Source: Gordionus sp. m RMFG-2023
Taxonomy: Eukaryota; Nematomorpha; Gordioida; Chordodea; Parachordodidae
Direction of reading: 5' to 3'
DNA: 64,000 bases
NCBI RefSeq assembly: GCF_954871325.1
Contig: NC_088775.1
Span: forward strand, 32,527,561-32,591,560
This document shows, in pieces, positions 35,059-48,080 of the stretch. Positions within the stretch are counted from its first letter, which is position 1. Each line of letters starts with the position of its first letter. Under the pieces are notes generated by a model, which ran no database searches, was not told the origin of the DNA, and was given only the letters and a program-made list of their open reading frames with translations. Position numbers and translations under genes: made by a program.

Positions 35059-35545
35059 TAGTGTTGTTAAAACGCCGCGAGTCGCGACCCCGACCCAAAG
35101 CTCGGGTCGTTTTATTCGACTCCGACTCAATGTTTGGGTCGTTTTTTTCGACTTCGACCCGAGTTCAAGCCGAAAAAAACGACTTCGACCCAAAATATGG
35201 GTCGTTTTTTTCGACTCCGACCCAAGTCCAAGCCGAAAAAAACGACCTCGACCCAAAATATGGGTCGTTTTTTACAACTCCGACTCAAAATTTGGGTTGT
35301 ATTTTTCGACTCAAACTTGAAATTTGGGTTGTATTTTTCGACTCAAACTTGAAGTTTAGATCGTATTTTTCGACTCGAACTCAAAGTTTGGGTCGTTTTT
35401 CTGACTCAGACTGAAACATCGGGTCGTTTTATTCAATCCGACCCAAAATATGGATTTTTTTTTTAAAGACGACTTAAAGTTAGGGTTGCTTTTTTTCACT
35501 CCTAACCCAATATCTAGATCATTTTTTTCGACCAAAAGTCAAATA
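35059..35545. repeat. Motif-array repeat: TAGTGTTGTTAAAAC end plus CGACCC/GGGTCG array
   Basis: The left end TAGTGTTGTTAAAACGCC is nearly the same as the end of the palindromic element at 44891. It is followed by about ten imperfect units of CGACCCAAAATATGGGTCG-type text with TTTTTTCGACT spacers. Decay increases to the right, and no right end or target-site copy was found. Overlapping open frames in several registers come from the repeat and are not genes. Confidence 0.6.
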
Positions 35546-35648
35546 ACATTTAGTATATATTAATATTATAGGCGGGAAAGTTACTTAAAGCTTCTTTAAA
35601 TTATAATGCTCTGATTAACTATTCATCATAGTTATATTTTAAAATTTT

Positions 35649-35880
35649 TAAGTGAAGATGTACCATAAAAAAGTGCCATTTGTCATGATGGTTATTTTTG
35701 AATTTTTTTAAATGAAATAGATAAAAATATATATTGTAGACATGTTAAATCAAAATTTCAGTGATGATGTACCATAGATAAGTGGTAATTGTCATCGCTA
35801 TTTTTGAACTTTTTTGAGTTTTTTTAAAGCAAATTGCTAAAAATATATATTCTAAACATGTTAAATTTAAAATTCAATGA
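35649..35880 (+). repeat. About 110-bp tandem repeat at the start of gypsy fossil C
   Basis: GATGTACCATA...ATATATATT...ACATGTTAAAT occurs twice with a partial third copy (phase points near 35656, 35764 and 35881). The third copy overlaps the beginning of the gag-like frame. Confidence 0.7.
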
Positions 35881-38800
35881 GGATGTATCATATAATATAG
35901 AACTCATTTTCAAGGTAAAAAATATTTTCGATGAAAATAAAATAAAGGATCTTTTATTGGCCTATATAGGCACCGAAAATTTAATTAAAATTAAAAATTT
36001 TTATTTTCCAAATATTTTAAATAATATAAATTATTTATTAATAGAGAATCTAGAAAAAATTTTTAAGGATGTCTCTAGCATTTTTCTTTATAGGAATAAT
36101 TTTTTTACATTAAAAAGAAATAACGAAAGTATAATTGACTTTTCAATTAAATTAAAAAGCATTTGCGCTTTATGTAATTTTAAATCGCCGGTTGATGAAC
36201 TCTTAAGGGATATTTTCATCTTAGAAGTAGGGTTACCCGAGCTAGACAAAGAATTTCGGTCAAAATATGCCGAAGGAAATATTACTTTTGAAGATACTGT
36301 GCGTCTAGCTATCGCGCTGTCTTCATTGGAGAAGGGAACCCTGACAGAAGTTAATAAAATAATTAAACATAAGCCTATGCAAGTTTCCAAAAATACTTAT
36401 TCTAGGAATAATTATAACAACGTAAACAAATTCATAAGTAATAATTAAAATGCTAACAAATTCAACAATAATTTTTATAAACCAAGTTTTAAACCTAATT
36501 TCAGTCAAAAAAAAGTAATATGCTTTAGATGCGGAAAAGCAAACCACATAGCGAAAGAGTGTAGAACGCATGCTATACAAATGATTTTACCACGGACGCC
36601 TCGCCTGTCTTTTGCTAATAAAGCTGCAATCGATGCGAAGATAAATGGACTGCAGCTTACTATGGAATTCGATACTGGGGCGGCGTGTAGTGTGATAGAC
36701 GAGGTTACCTGGAGTCGCATAGGCAAACCAACATTATCACCTGCTTATAAACTAATAGGATATAACCATATCAAAATCGAAGTATTGGGTAAATGTTTAG
36801 TGGAAGTCGAAGTAATATTTCAAAATTATTACCTATTTGGGTAGTTAAGGGTGAGAATTCCCTCATTTTTGGAATGCCTTTTCTTAAAGAATTTGATATA
36901 AAACTTCCTGAAGAAGTTCGTATTAACAATATAAATATGAAAGATTCCAGTTTAAATACAATTGTTTCAAAATTTCCGCAAGTTTTTAAAAAAAAATTAG
37001 GACAAATAAAATTACAGGAAGCCGTCATAAAGAATACAGTGTCAATATCGTTACCATCTAGAAGAATTCCATTTCCGTTGCGTCGAACCGTTGAAGCTGA
37101 GTTGGACAGACTTTTAAATGAAGGCGTTATCGAGAAGGTAGATCCAACAAAGACTCCAATTACTTGGGCTACGCCAACGGTTAATATTTTAAAGAAATCC
37201 GGTGCCGTGCGGATATACGGAGATTTTCGTTTAACAATCAACAAATATTTAGCGATAGATAACGATTTACTACCAACTTTCGTTGACCTGACAAATAGGA
37301 TCGCGGGTGGTAAAATATTTTCAACGATAGATTTAAGAGATGCATTTTTACAATTCGGAGTTAGTCCAGAATGTAGAGACCTTTTAGTAATTTCGACTCA
37401 TGTCGGTTATTACCGATATCAAAGAATTCCTTTTGGGTTGACTAGCGTTCCGATAATATTTCAACGTTTTATGCAAAACCTATTAAAGAAAATTCCTATG
37501 GTTAGTGTATTTTTAGACGATGTAATTATTGCAGGCGAGAATAATTTTGATCATATAGTTAATCTAGAAGAAGTATTAAGAAGATTTGATAAGGCTCGAC
37601 TGACAACTACGACCGATAAAATTAAAATTGGAGAAAAATCAGTTACTTATTTAGGTCATGTTATTGATGAATTCGGAATTCACCCGACCGAAGATAAGAT
37701 TAATGCTATAAAAAATTGTAAAACACCATCTAATGTTAAAGAATTAAGTTCGTTTTGGGAATGGTAAATTATCATGAATCGTTTATTAAAAATTTACATT
37801 CTATTTGTGCGCCTTTACACCGACTAACGAGTAAAAATGTGAGTTGGTTTTGGTCAGCTAAAGAAGATGAAATATTTAATGTAGTTAAAAAAATATTACC
37901 AAAAGAAGATACAATAATTCCTTATTCAGCCGATATTCCTGTCGTAATTTCTTGTGACGCTTCCGAAGATGGTCTGGGAGCTGTTATTGCACACCGATTT
38001 CTTACTGGCCAGGAGAAACCGATTGCTAATCGAGGACACTTTCAGCAGCTGAAAAGAATTACGCCACTATTGATCGGGAGACTTCGCCGATCATGTTCGA
38101 TATCGAGAAGTTTCATCAGTACATTTATGGAAGACATTTTATTTTGGTTACTGATCATAAACCTTTAAAATATATCTTGGTGATAAAAGAGACCTTAATA
38201 AGATAACAAATAACCGTTTAAAACGGTGGGTCACGAAGCTTTTAAATTACGACTATGAGATAATTCATAGGCTGGGTAATCAAAACAAATGCGCCGACGC
38301 TCTGTCCCGTTTGGGGGTAGAGAGAGAAAAAATGAAGAAGTTAAAAAAAAATTTGAAAATGAAATTAGAGAAGTAAGGATCAATTTAATTGAAGATTTAT
38401 CGTTCACTCGAAGTAAAGTTATTAGTGAAACGATCAATGATATAAATCTAAAAGAGATTGCTAAATTAATAAAAAAATCATTGGCATATGGATAATATAA
38501 ATAATTATTCGGAAAGTTTAAAAAAATTCATCTTAATTAAAGATAATATTTCTTTCGAAGAAGGGCTTTTATTTTATAATGATAGAATCATCATTCCTGA
38601 TAACCTAAAAAAAGGAGGTTTTGAATGTTATCCATCGAGGACATCCGGGAATAGTAGGGATGAAATCCTTATGCCGATACTATGCCTTCTGGACAAATCT
38701 TGACCGAGATGTTGGAGAATTAGTAAAAAACTGCAAAAGTTGTCAGGAAGGAAGACCGGGAGCCAGAGATGTACCATTATACAATTGGAATATTCGTACC

Positions 38801-39643
38801 CGACCTTAGGAAAGAATACACATTGATTTGACAGGTCCCGTGTCTGGAAAGTACTGGTTAATTTGCGTAGACGCTTTCACCAAATGGGTTGAAGTTGCAA
38901 TTTTAACACATATTAATTCGACGAGTGTAATAAATAATCTGCGTAATTATTTCGCTAGATTTGGTTTACCACGTTACATTGTATCAGATAACGGTACTCA
39001 GTTTACTGGATCTGAATTCAAAACGTTTCTTTTTAAAATAATATAAAAATTTTAGATCGGCCCCTTTTAGCCCCAAGTCGAATGGTTTGGCTGAGCGCTA
39101 TATACGTACGATAAAGACGCGTTTCTATGCTGGAAGGAGAAATGGGACTCCGGAACAGTTAAATTTAGCGAATGTTTTAATTACACACCGAAATACTCCA
39201 AACACAACTACCGGTAAATCCCCTGTCGAAATGATGTTTGGAAGGCCGCTCAGGACGACGTTAGATCAGTGGAAATTATCTACGAGAGAAAGGACTGAAA
39301 ACGCGTTATGGAAACAAAAAAATTATAATGATAGGAACGTTGAGCCCCGTGAATTTAAAGAGAAGCAAAAAGTTTGGGTAAAAAACGAAAGGACTGCGGG
39401 ATGGCATGAAGGAACAGTGGTTCAACGGAAAAGTGCGATATTGTATGATGGAGTCTGAGGGTATTGTAAAAAACAAGCATGCCGACCAACTGAGGGAAGC
39501 TCATGTACAAGCTAAAGAAACACCCATGACAATGACTGAGGATTTGGACATTGCAGAACATAATGGAAATACAACTCTAGAAAAAAGAGTTTCGAAACCC
39601 CCATTACGTTATTATGATGAATTCAATTTATAGTGGGGAGAAC

Positions 39644-39795
39644 TGTAATGTATTTAAATAAATTGATTTTTTATATTCGCTTAAAGATATAATTTATTTA
39701 CAATTTATAAAAATAGAAAAACATATATATATAGCTGTTTATATTATATTAAATCACTTTACAACTTTACAATAAACTAATCAAATCATTTCACA
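39644..39795 (+). repeat. 3' LTR of gypsy fossil C
   Basis: The 152-bp segment starts TGTAATGTATTT right after a purine tract and ends CATTTCACA. It follows the end of the coding part and meets hAT sequence at 39796. The partner LTR is missing, so the limits rest on the TG...CA ends and the junction. Confidence 0.6.
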
Positions 39796-41711
39796 CGTGA
39801 ACAGGAATTAAAAGATAGTGTTAGCGCAATTTTAAGGCAATTATATATACGAGAGAATATATCGATGGGTACGATTTTAATCAAATCTATTATCGATTTG
39901 CACATAGGTTCATGTGTTTTATTATAGGTTAAAATATAAAGCTTTAATATTGTGTATTCTTCCTTTGGATCAGGAAGATTATAATGTAAGATAAATGGTT
40001 TAATGATATCATTATTTAAAAATTGGGGGGAGGAGGGATGTAAAGCACTTATAGCTATTAATATATCTGTGTTTTCTTGACAAAATCTTTTTTTTAATTC
40101 ATTTATCATAGTATCCAAAATTGGATAAAAGACATGGCACTTATAAAAAGTTTTTGTTTGATCAGAATAATTAGGAGAAACAATATCATCTATTTGAATA
40201 GAATCATTTAAAATGGTAGTAGGTATATTTGTTCTTTTATTTGTTATTTTTATATTATATAAATTGCAGGATTTATTTACTTCAATAAATAATGAAGAAA
40301 AATAAGAATTATTTCTTAAATTTGACAAAGAAATGATAAGAGACTCGATAAGAGCCAATGCTGTTGATATGTCAGAATCTGATTTTTGTAAAAAAATAGA
40401 AATATTGGAACACATAGATAATAATTTTTGGAATATAAACATACACAAAATTGTACCATATTGTAAAAGAATATATAAAATTCCATTTGCTTTCACCATA
40501 TCACCATGCTCTATATTTTCTAGATAAGAAATAATTGCAGGGAAAGTGTTTTTTACTGCCTTTATTGTTTTAATATGGGATCCCCAACGTGTAGAACTCA
40601 AGGCATCAATATTTTTGCATTTTAGCCCTAATCTTAATTGTAAATCAAGAAATTTGTTATGATGAATAATAGATATTGAGAAAAAAGCATGAATAGATTC
40701 TAATACATTAAAAAACTTTCTAGACTGAGGTAAATATTGCATGCAAAGATTAATACAAGATTGAGTTTATGTGCATAGCAGTGCACATATATAGCCATTT
40801 TGTGATTTTTGCGATATCTTTCCTGGACTCCTGAAAGATGCCCTTTCATAACACTGGCACCATCAGCTTGAGCAACGCAAATCGCATTTATAGAATTGTT
40901 AATTAAAGTTAATATCAATGTCTTTATTAATGATTCTACATCTAAGTCTACAACTTTTTCAAAAGATATAAAAGATTCCTTTGGTGTTTTTGTTTTATCA
41001 ACATATCTAACACATATACTAAATTGTTCATATGAGCTAACATCACGAGTGTCATCAGCAAAATAACCTGCCTCCCTTATTTCTGAAGCTATGTACTTTA
41101 AGATTAGGTTTCCCGCTGCAGATAGCATTTGATTTTGTGATGGAAGTGAGCACTAATGAGCATTGCCTGGTGGCTTATATGCCATTAAAAATGAATCATA
41201 CTCTTTCAAAGAGTTTAATATTTCACAATAATTCCCTTGATTATTGCTTGTCTTACTTTCATGATGTCCTCTAAGGGGAAGTTCTAACTTACCACATAGT
41301 ATTATAATTTTGAATAATCGTTTTAAATATTCTCTTCTTTCCATTATTGCTGATTTAGTTAGAGCTACAAATTTTTCTTTAATGATCTCTTCTATTAAAG
41401 ATTGTTTAAAATGGTTCCAGAGAATCACATTCGTTGCATGACCATTTGTTGCTCCGTGAGCTGTTAAGAATTCTTTTACCTTACGAAATTTTTGATAACC
41501 TATATTAAAGAGATAATTTTTTTGAGGTTGTGTTGGAAAATTACGACAAGGAAAACAAAAAATAACGTTTCTGGTAATGCTATATTCTATACAATGAAAG
41601 GATTTGTACCACTGAGGTTGAATCTTCTATCTTTCCCCAATCCAGTATAAGGATATGCACATAATATTGGTTGCATAGGTCCAGTTGTCTTAGTACCCAG
41701 ATCAAGCTCTT
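39796..41711 (-). pseudogene. Main exon of the hAT-C transposase (TTF finger, DUF4371, RNase H-like fold)
   Basis: The exon begins after an acceptor TTTTTCAG at 41712 and reads ELDLGTKTTGPMQPILCAYP. A TTF-type zinc finger follows (CFPC, about 41.55 kb), then LRGHHESKTSNNQGNYCEIL (about 41.25 kb). The DUF4371 region has YFADDTRDVSSYEQFSICVR, ADGASVMKGHLSGVQ and VHCYAHKLNLV (about 41.1-40.78 kb). The RNase H-like remainder starts at SSTRWGSHIKTIKAV (about 40.6 kb) and ends in LTLSFNSCS. Several frame changes (near 41.6, 41.45, 41.14 and 40.74 kb) make it non-functional. The C-terminal dimerisation block is lost at the LTR junction. Confidence 0.8.
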
Positions 41712-41999
41712 CTGAAAAAGTAAAAATATTAATATATGAATTAAAATATCATTGCTTTTAAATTATGACAAATATATATTTGAAGAAAAATATTGTTAAA
41801 ATAAAAATAATACTTGTATAAGTTCTTCTAAAAAAGTGACAAATATTAATATATAAATTAAAATAATATTTTTTTTATGAAAATTATGGCAAATATTATA
41901 TATTTGAAGAAAAATATTGTTATAATGAAAAAAATACTTGTACGGTTGTCACTTATAGATTGAGCCATGTGTATAGCTTTTATTATTTTATAAATATAT

Positions 42000-42945
42000 C
42001 TTTTATTAAATATAAATTATTTTACCTATTTTTTTCTTTTCTACTGTCCCTACATTAGTCCTCTCATCAATAAGCCTTCTTTTTTCATTAACCAAACAAT
42101 CTAAATAAGATTAATTTTAAAATGTATTTCATCAAATAATTTGTTCTAATACAACTCATACCTTTATATGGATTACTGCTATCAGATTCCATGCTTATAT
42201 AAAATTTTATATTTAATTATATTTAAAAAATTAATACATCCTGTGATATCTATGGATCTCACATATATTACCAGATTGACCCATAGGTTTAACTTCTATT
42301 ATATAAATAAAATATTTTATATTAAATATAAATTAAATTTTTTTCTTTTCTACTGTCCCTATATTAGTCCTCTCATCAATAAGTCTTTTTTCTTCATAAA
42401 CCAAACAATCTAAATAAGATTAATTTTAAAATGTATTTCATCAAAAGTAATATATTCCAATACAACTCATACCTTTATATGGATTAATGCATTCAGATTC
42501 CATGCCTATATAAAATTATATATTTAAAAAATTAATACATCCTGAGATATCTATACATTGGATCACACATATATTACCAGATTGGCCCACAGGTTTAACT
42601 TCTAATATATAAATAAAATATTTTATATTAAATATAAATTAATTTACCCATTTTTTTCTTTTCTACTGTCCTTACATTAGTCCTCTCATCAATAAGCCTT
42701 CTTTCTTTATTAATCAAACAATCTAAATAAGATTAATTTTAAAATGTATTTCATCAAATAATTTGTTCTAATACAACTCATACCTTTATATGGATTACTG
42801 CTATCAGATTCCATGCCTATATAAAATTTGATATTTAATTATATTTAAAAAATTAATACATCCTGAGATATCTATACATTGGATCTCACATATATCTACA
42901 GATTGACCCACAGGTTTATCTTTTATTATTTTATAAATAAAATAT
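42000..42945 (-). repeat. About 310-bp tandem repeat, three units, each holding an exon pair
   Basis: The word CTACTGTCC recurs at 42041, 42350 and 42663 (periods 309 and 313 bp). Each unit contains exon A, starting MESDSSNPYK or MESECINPYK (42162-42192, 42473-42503, 42784-42814), and exon B with the frame LIDERTN (42026-42100, about 42335-42409, 42648-42722). Donors GTATGAG and acceptors CTTATTTAG are kept. Unit 2 lacks a clear exon B donor. A fourth, divergent exon B lies at 42972-43043. Confidence 0.8.
42026..42192 (-). CDS. 5' exon pair of the hAT-C transposase, copy nearest the main exon
   Basis: Exon A (42162-42192) starts at ATG and reads MESDSSNPYK. A 61-bp intron (42101-42161, GTATGAG...TTATTTAG) follows. 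Exon B (42026-42100) continues DCLVNEKRRLIDERTNVGTV then EKKKI, with donor GTAAAA. Phases agree at both junctions: the split codon after K becomes D, and exon B joins the main exon at 41711 in frame (EELDLGTKTTG). The charged exon B has no known domain. This is inferred from splice logic, not from transcripts. Confidence 0.6.
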
Positions 42946-42971
42946 CTTAGATTATATATTAATTAATTTAC

Positions 42972-43043
42972 CTGTCTTTCTTTTAACCTTTTTGTTTTCA
43001 CAATTTATATTTTTTAGAACCACAATTAATCGTCTTTCATTAT
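42972..43043 (-). CDS. Divergent fourth copy of hAT-C exon B
   Basis: An open 72-bp segment between acceptor CCTTAG and donor GTAAATT reads DNERRLIVVLKNINCENKKV then KRKT. It aligns with exon B (VNEKRRLIDERTNVGTVEKKK) at the start and end. It is probably the oldest copy or the original exon. Confidence 0.45.
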
Positions 43044-43574
43044 CTAAGGTTATAGTTTGAAATTAAAAAACTGTATTAAATTACTCACCACATGTTTAGT
43101 TTTTTTTTTAAATTTTGATAGATGAATTTTTCACATGCATTTTAAAGTTTAAATAGTGATTTTGAACTCGGATAATTAAAATATTAAATTTAGGGTTTTA
43201 AAATAATTAAAATAATAAAAATCAATTAAACTTCAATTTTTAATGCTAAATTGATGTTTAAACATTATGCATGGTATTGATATTCCATTTTTAATACAGA
43301 ACTTGATTGCAAACTGACATAGTAAAAATATAATTTATATTAATCTAATCTCATAATTAAAATAGTAATTATTTAATAAATATCTATATAGTCTTATTAA
43401 TTTTTAAATAATAATATTAATATATTACTTAATAGAATTATAAAAGAAATCGTTCTTGGGGTAATTAAAAATTTATTTTTAGTTCAAGGAGATATTAAGG
43501 AGACTTTTTTGGGGCTATTCAAATTTTTCAGGGGGCTCGAACCCCTGCCCCCCCCCCCCCTAGCGACGCCACTG

Positions 43575-43984
43575 TAAAATATTAAAGATATTTATTAAGT
43601 AATAAACTGCAAATGTTTATAAAATGTTTTTTATTCATCTAGTAAAAAAATAAGATTATCAATATAATATATAATAAAAATAAACCTGAAATTTATGAAA
43701 TTATCATATGTTGTTATAGATCCAAACACAAAATGGCCACTACTCAATTCAATTTTTGCCACTTCGGCAGTCTATAGTATTAATGTCATTGATACAACAA
43801 TATACCTATGGTAAAAACTATTGTGAACATCATATGAGTTTTTTACTTTTTATTTATGATTTATCCTTTCTATATAATTTACTATTAACAATAAATAAAG
43901 TCAATGTACCTTTTTGTGAATCCGATACTGTAAATCCTAATTTTAATTTCAGAGGTAATTGATACATTTGCTCAAAATAAAAAG
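43575..43984. other. No gene seen
   Basis: AT-rich spacer. A 68-codon frame at 43756-43962 has no recognisable domain. Confidence 0.4.
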
Positions 43985-44395
43985 ATCTAAAATTTGAAGA
44001 TCTTTTATTTTTTAAAAATTAAGTGTAACGATCTTCAAAGATCTAGATCTTTGTAGATCGCTGCGATCAACGATCTTCAAAGATCTTCATGATATTTATT
44101 TTTTTTATCCCTTTATTAAAAGCCCAGATGTTTTTCAATTTTATTAATATAATATTTCTTTTATGTTTTATACCTCTCCTCCTGCCTTGATGAAAATTGA
44201 AAAACATCTGGGTTTTTAATAAAGGGGTAAAAAAATAAATATCATGAAGATCTTTGAAGATCGTTACACAAAATTTTTTTAAAATAAAAGATCTCCAAAT
44301 TTTACTATCTTAGAAGATCTTGCTCAAATTTTTGAGCTAGATCTCGCTCAAAAATCTTCAAAGAAGATCTTTTGTACAACTCTGATTTATACATC
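43985..44395. repeat. AGATCT-rich foldback element
   Basis: Long inverted repeat: CATGATATTTATTTTTTTTA then CCCTTTATTAAAAGCCCAGA (about 44088-44128) pairs with TCTGGGTTTTTAATAAAGGG (about 44207-44226) and its continuation. Outside these arms lie arrays of AAGATCTT/AGATCT words. The right end on the minus strand reads CAGAGTTGTACAAAAGATC, similar to the TAGTGTTGTTAAA ends of other repeats here. It is non-coding. Confidence 0.7.
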
Positions 44396-45008
44396 TATTT
44401 TCTTGAACAAAAAATATTTGGCAATTAACTTCGTTTATTTAACTTCGTAACTTTTCATCGATTCGGAAAATGCGTATAAATAAGAAAAAATATAGCCTTT
44501 ATTTCTTGCTAATACGCCTGGCGTAAGTCTATCAACTCCCTAAAATAATAGTAGTTTGTAATAATATCAGAAATATACTTGTATTAAAAATTTAACTCAA
44601 AACTGTTTTTTGAAAAAGAAAAAAATAGATTTCCTAACGTAAAAAAGAAAAGAAAAGATATCAAATTTATTACATATATTGTAGGATGAATAATAAAATG
44701 ATTAAATTTTTAAATATTTATAACTAAATAGATGGCGTTAAATACTTGGAAGCAAATTGTTATTATATTTATTATCAAAAGCATTTATTAGTAAATTTCA
44801 TTATAATATTAGCATAACTGTCAAATAATATAAAAGTGGCATTTTATCTAATATTTTATAAACATCTGTATATAATAGAGGATTACAAACTAGTGTTGTT
44901 AAAAAACTGAGTCAAGCCGGCTTAGCCTTAAACTCAGTAGTTTTTGAGCCGAAAATTAGACTCAGACTCAAGCCGGCTTATTGAGCCGGCTGAGTTGGCT
45001 TGCTCGAG

Positions 45009-45612
45009 TCGGCTCAGGAGTTGGCTCAAGCCGGCTCAGGAGTTGGCTCAAGCCGGCTCAGGAGTTGGCTCAAGCCGGCTCACAAGTTGGCTCAAGCCGG
45101 CTCAGGAGTTGGCTCAAGCCGGCTCAGGAGTTGGCTCAAGCCGGCTCAGGAGTTGGCTCAAGCCGTTAGCTCAAGCCGGCTCAGGAGTTGGCTCAAGCCG
45201 GCTCAGGAGTTGGCTCAAGCCGGCTCAGGAGTTGGCTCAAGCCGGCTCAGGAGTTGGCTCAAGCCGGCTCAGGAGTTGGCTCAAGCCGGCTCAGGAGTTG
45301 GCTCAAGCCGGCTCAGGAGTTGGCTCAAGCCGGCTCAGGAGTTGGCTCAAGCCGGCTCAGGAGTTGGCTCAAGCCGGCTCAGGAGTTGGCTCAAGCCGGC
45401 TCAGGAGTTGGCTCAAGCCGGCTCAGGAGTTGGCTCAAGCCGGCTCAGGAGTTGGCTCAAGCCGGCTCAGGAGTTGGCTCAAGCCGGCTCAGGAGTTGGC
45501 TCAAGCCGGCTCACAAGTTGGCTCAAGCCGGCTCAGGAGTTGGCTCAAGCCGGCTCAGGAGTTGGCTCAAGCCGGCTCAGGAGTTGGCTCAAGCCGTTAG
45601 CTCAAGCCGAAA
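45009..45612 (+). repeat. 22-bp tandem array, left arm, about 27 units
   Basis: Units contain GGCTCAAGCCGG, itself partly self-complementary, plus CTCAGGAGTT. Variant units (CTCACAAGTT and CCGTTAGCT) occur in the same order near 45082-45175 and 45513-45605, showing a higher-order duplication of about 430 bp. Because 22 is not a multiple of three and the unit lacks stops, all three plus-strand frames are open. These are not genes. Confidence 0.9.
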
Positions 45613-48080
45613 TTTATTTATTTGTGATTAGTGTTGTTAAACGGCTGATCCAAATCCGCTTCTTGGCTTACTAGTTTTATTAAACGGCTGAGCCAAGCCG
45701 GCTTCTTGGCTGCCATGCCGGCTTATCCCTAAACTCAGTCAAATTTTGAATCGAAAATTTGTAACTCAAGCCTACTTTTAAGCCAATAATTAATTTATTT
45801 GTGATTAGTGTTGTTAAACGGTTGACCCAAGCTGGCTTCTTGGCTTATTAGTGTTGCTAAACGGTTTGGCCGTAATTTGAAGCCTTTCATTGATTTTAAA
45901 TCAGTGATGTAATAATATTACTGTAAGGTATTGAATGTTTTTCCTAGGACCCTTGCAATTTATTTTACTATCTCTCAGCCAATATTATCTTTAGAAATAA
46001 AATATTATGTAAAAAAAAATAATAGCATAATTTAGGATTTGATATAGAAAACTGTTTTACGCAGGCGCACCCTACCTAAGTAATAATTACACAAATTTAT
46101 ACAAAATAGATTAACATTTTTTATAAAATAATCATTCCTTAAATAAAATTCTTTATAAAAAATTCTCTATAAAATCATTCTCTGTAAAATAAATCTCTAT
46201 AAACGACATTCTCTATAATTGTTTTCTCTGTAAAAGTTTCTCTATAATTGTTTTCTCTGTAATGGTTTCTCTGTAATTACGCGATACCAAATATTTTCAA
46301 TTATTATTTTATAAATGAAAAAAATAAATTAAACATAAAATTACAAATAAAAAGAATATTAAGTATTGTTTATAAATTTTTAAATGTGGTTTATTTTAAT
46401 ATTAATTATTATATCCGATAGCTGGAGAGCCGTTTGTTGGCCAGTATTTCTTAAAAAATATTTAGATATACATATAGTCCGTGCTTTGTATATTCAGATT
46501 TTAGTTTTTAAATATTATATATTTTAAGAAAATATTAAAAACAAAAAATATCTAAGATTTTTTTTTCTTTAATGCCGCTTCATCTATTTTACTTAAATAC
46601 TTTTTATGTAATTTATTCAGGTAAAGAATGCATATATTTATATATTATAAATATAATAAGAAAGCAGCAGTTATAAACCTGGCAAGGGCAACCCATACAT
46701 CATTAGTTTATCTCAAGTTAATAAAAATAGGAGGCTGACATGTTTGATATAAATAATTAATTTTCTCCTTTAAAATCATAAACTAATATAATAAATTATA
46801 TTTATAGTCAACCCTTAGTAATATAGGAAGGGAGGGGGTTGGGAAGAAATTTAAATAAATAAATATTTTTGTAATTAAAATCAAGGGAAAAAAATGAGAC
46901 AGATATCAGGTCACACCAATGAAGGATTTTACCTTCGTCAGCAGATTTCCCTGGAAGGAAATCTGCAGGTCAAATTTTATAAATATTCAAGCTTCTCTCA
47001 GATGATATGTACCCGCTTTTTTTAAAATACTTTCTCAGTTCTTTTTTATGTATTAAATTTTTTTTTCCAATTCATTTTTTTAATATATATTTTTAATTAT
47101 GTTGTGTATATTTCTCATTGCGATTTAATATACAAAAAATTGTTTTATTATATTTTTAAAATTCTTGGTTAAATCTTTTCCATTTTTACTTATATACTTA
47201 ATTTGATATCCAATTTTTAAAAAAAAATTTTTTGATAAAGTAAAAAATAAAATGAAGGATAAATAAAAAATTTAAGGAATAAAAATTTTTGCTAAGTATT
47301 ATTTTAAATTTTCCAACCCTCCTCCCCCCACCCCACCCTAATTTCTCTTGTTTTCTTGTTCTTTAATATTATTATTTTTTAAAATTTACCAACCCCCCTA
47401 ATTTCGATTGTTCATAATTATACTCCTCTTTTTTTTTAAATTTTGAACTTTTTTCCCCCCATTTTTCTTGTTATAATTTTATCTAACTTTTTATGAGCCA
47501 TATTAAGCGAAAATAATGGGGGGAGAAATTTGTTTATAAAAGAAAATATTTCTTTACACAATTACTAAAAATAAATACTTCCGATTTTTTATAAAATTAT
47601 TATATGAATATTTCTAAATATAATATTTATGTAATGTGTTATTTGAATAAATATAATTATTTAACCCTTCACTACATAGGTGAAAAAAACTCCCGCGGTT
47701 ACATAGGTGGGGTCTATTTTACCCCAAATTTTAAATAGCTATATCTCAGAAAATAATAAAATTTAAGAACTAAAATTTTATATACTTATTGTAAAAATAT
47801 TAGAGATAATAAATACAAAATTTCTAGATTTACATTTATTTCTAAATAAAGTTATGATATATTTACTAAAGCTGCTCAAAAAAAAATCTTTTTTTTGGAA
47901 CTTTCCTTAATCATGATATGACCAAAAATAAATGAATGGAAGCAAATTTGATTATATATTTTATTAATTCAATATTTTATAGTAATAATTAAATAAATTT
48001 TATAATAAAACATCAGATATTAAAAAAAATATTTGATATTAAAGTTCATGCATTTTTTTTAAAAAAACATTCACGACATG

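Larger units (their letters stand above)
35560..39795 (+). mobile_element. Ty3/gypsy LTR-retrotransposon fossil C, broken, 3' LTR visible
   Basis: Plus-strand parts in order: gag-like frame (about 35.8-36.4 kb), CCHC zinc knuckle CFRCGKANHIAKEC (about 36.5 kb), aspartic protease with FDTGAA (about 36.7 kb), reverse transcriptase with FLDD (about 37.0-37.7 kb), RNase H (about 37.8-38.3 kb), and integrase with its zinc finger and core (about 38.6-39.5 kb). The coding part ends just before a polypurine tract (AGTGGGGAGAAC) and a 152-bp 3' LTR. The matching 5' LTR was not found, so the left limit is approximate. There are about half a dozen breaks. It is not the same family as fossil A (different protease and polymerase motifs). 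Its 3' LTR abuts a hAT coding region. Confidence 0.87.
39796..43574 (-). mobile_element. ZMYM1-like hAT transposon (hAT-C), 3' end cut by gypsy fossil C
   Basis: The element's 5' end is at the right: CAGTGGCGTCGCTAGG read from 43574 on the minus strand. A run of C lies just inside and about 0.5 kb is shared with R1-A and R1-B. Then come small 5' exons (42026-43043), a long transposase exon (39796-41711) and an abrupt end in the dimerisation domain, at the LTR of gypsy fossil C. The 3' remainder of the hAT was not found to the left of fossil C. Confidence 0.8.

Noticed and set aside
35022-35414. 130-codon frame in the CGACCC array, and its complement
   Set aside because: The periodic protein follows the DNA repeat; the surrounding copy is a motif-array repeat with a transposon-like end.
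45009-45612. Possible CRISPR-like array
   Set aside because: The units are contiguous 22-bp repeats without unique spacers, in a eukaryotic transposon.
44944-45674. Long overlapping open frames of 147-224 codons with repeats of SWLKPAQELAQAGSGVGSSR
   Set aside because: They arise in all three frames from a stop-free 22-bp tandem repeat whose copy number differs between the two palindrome arms. There is no independent coding evidence.
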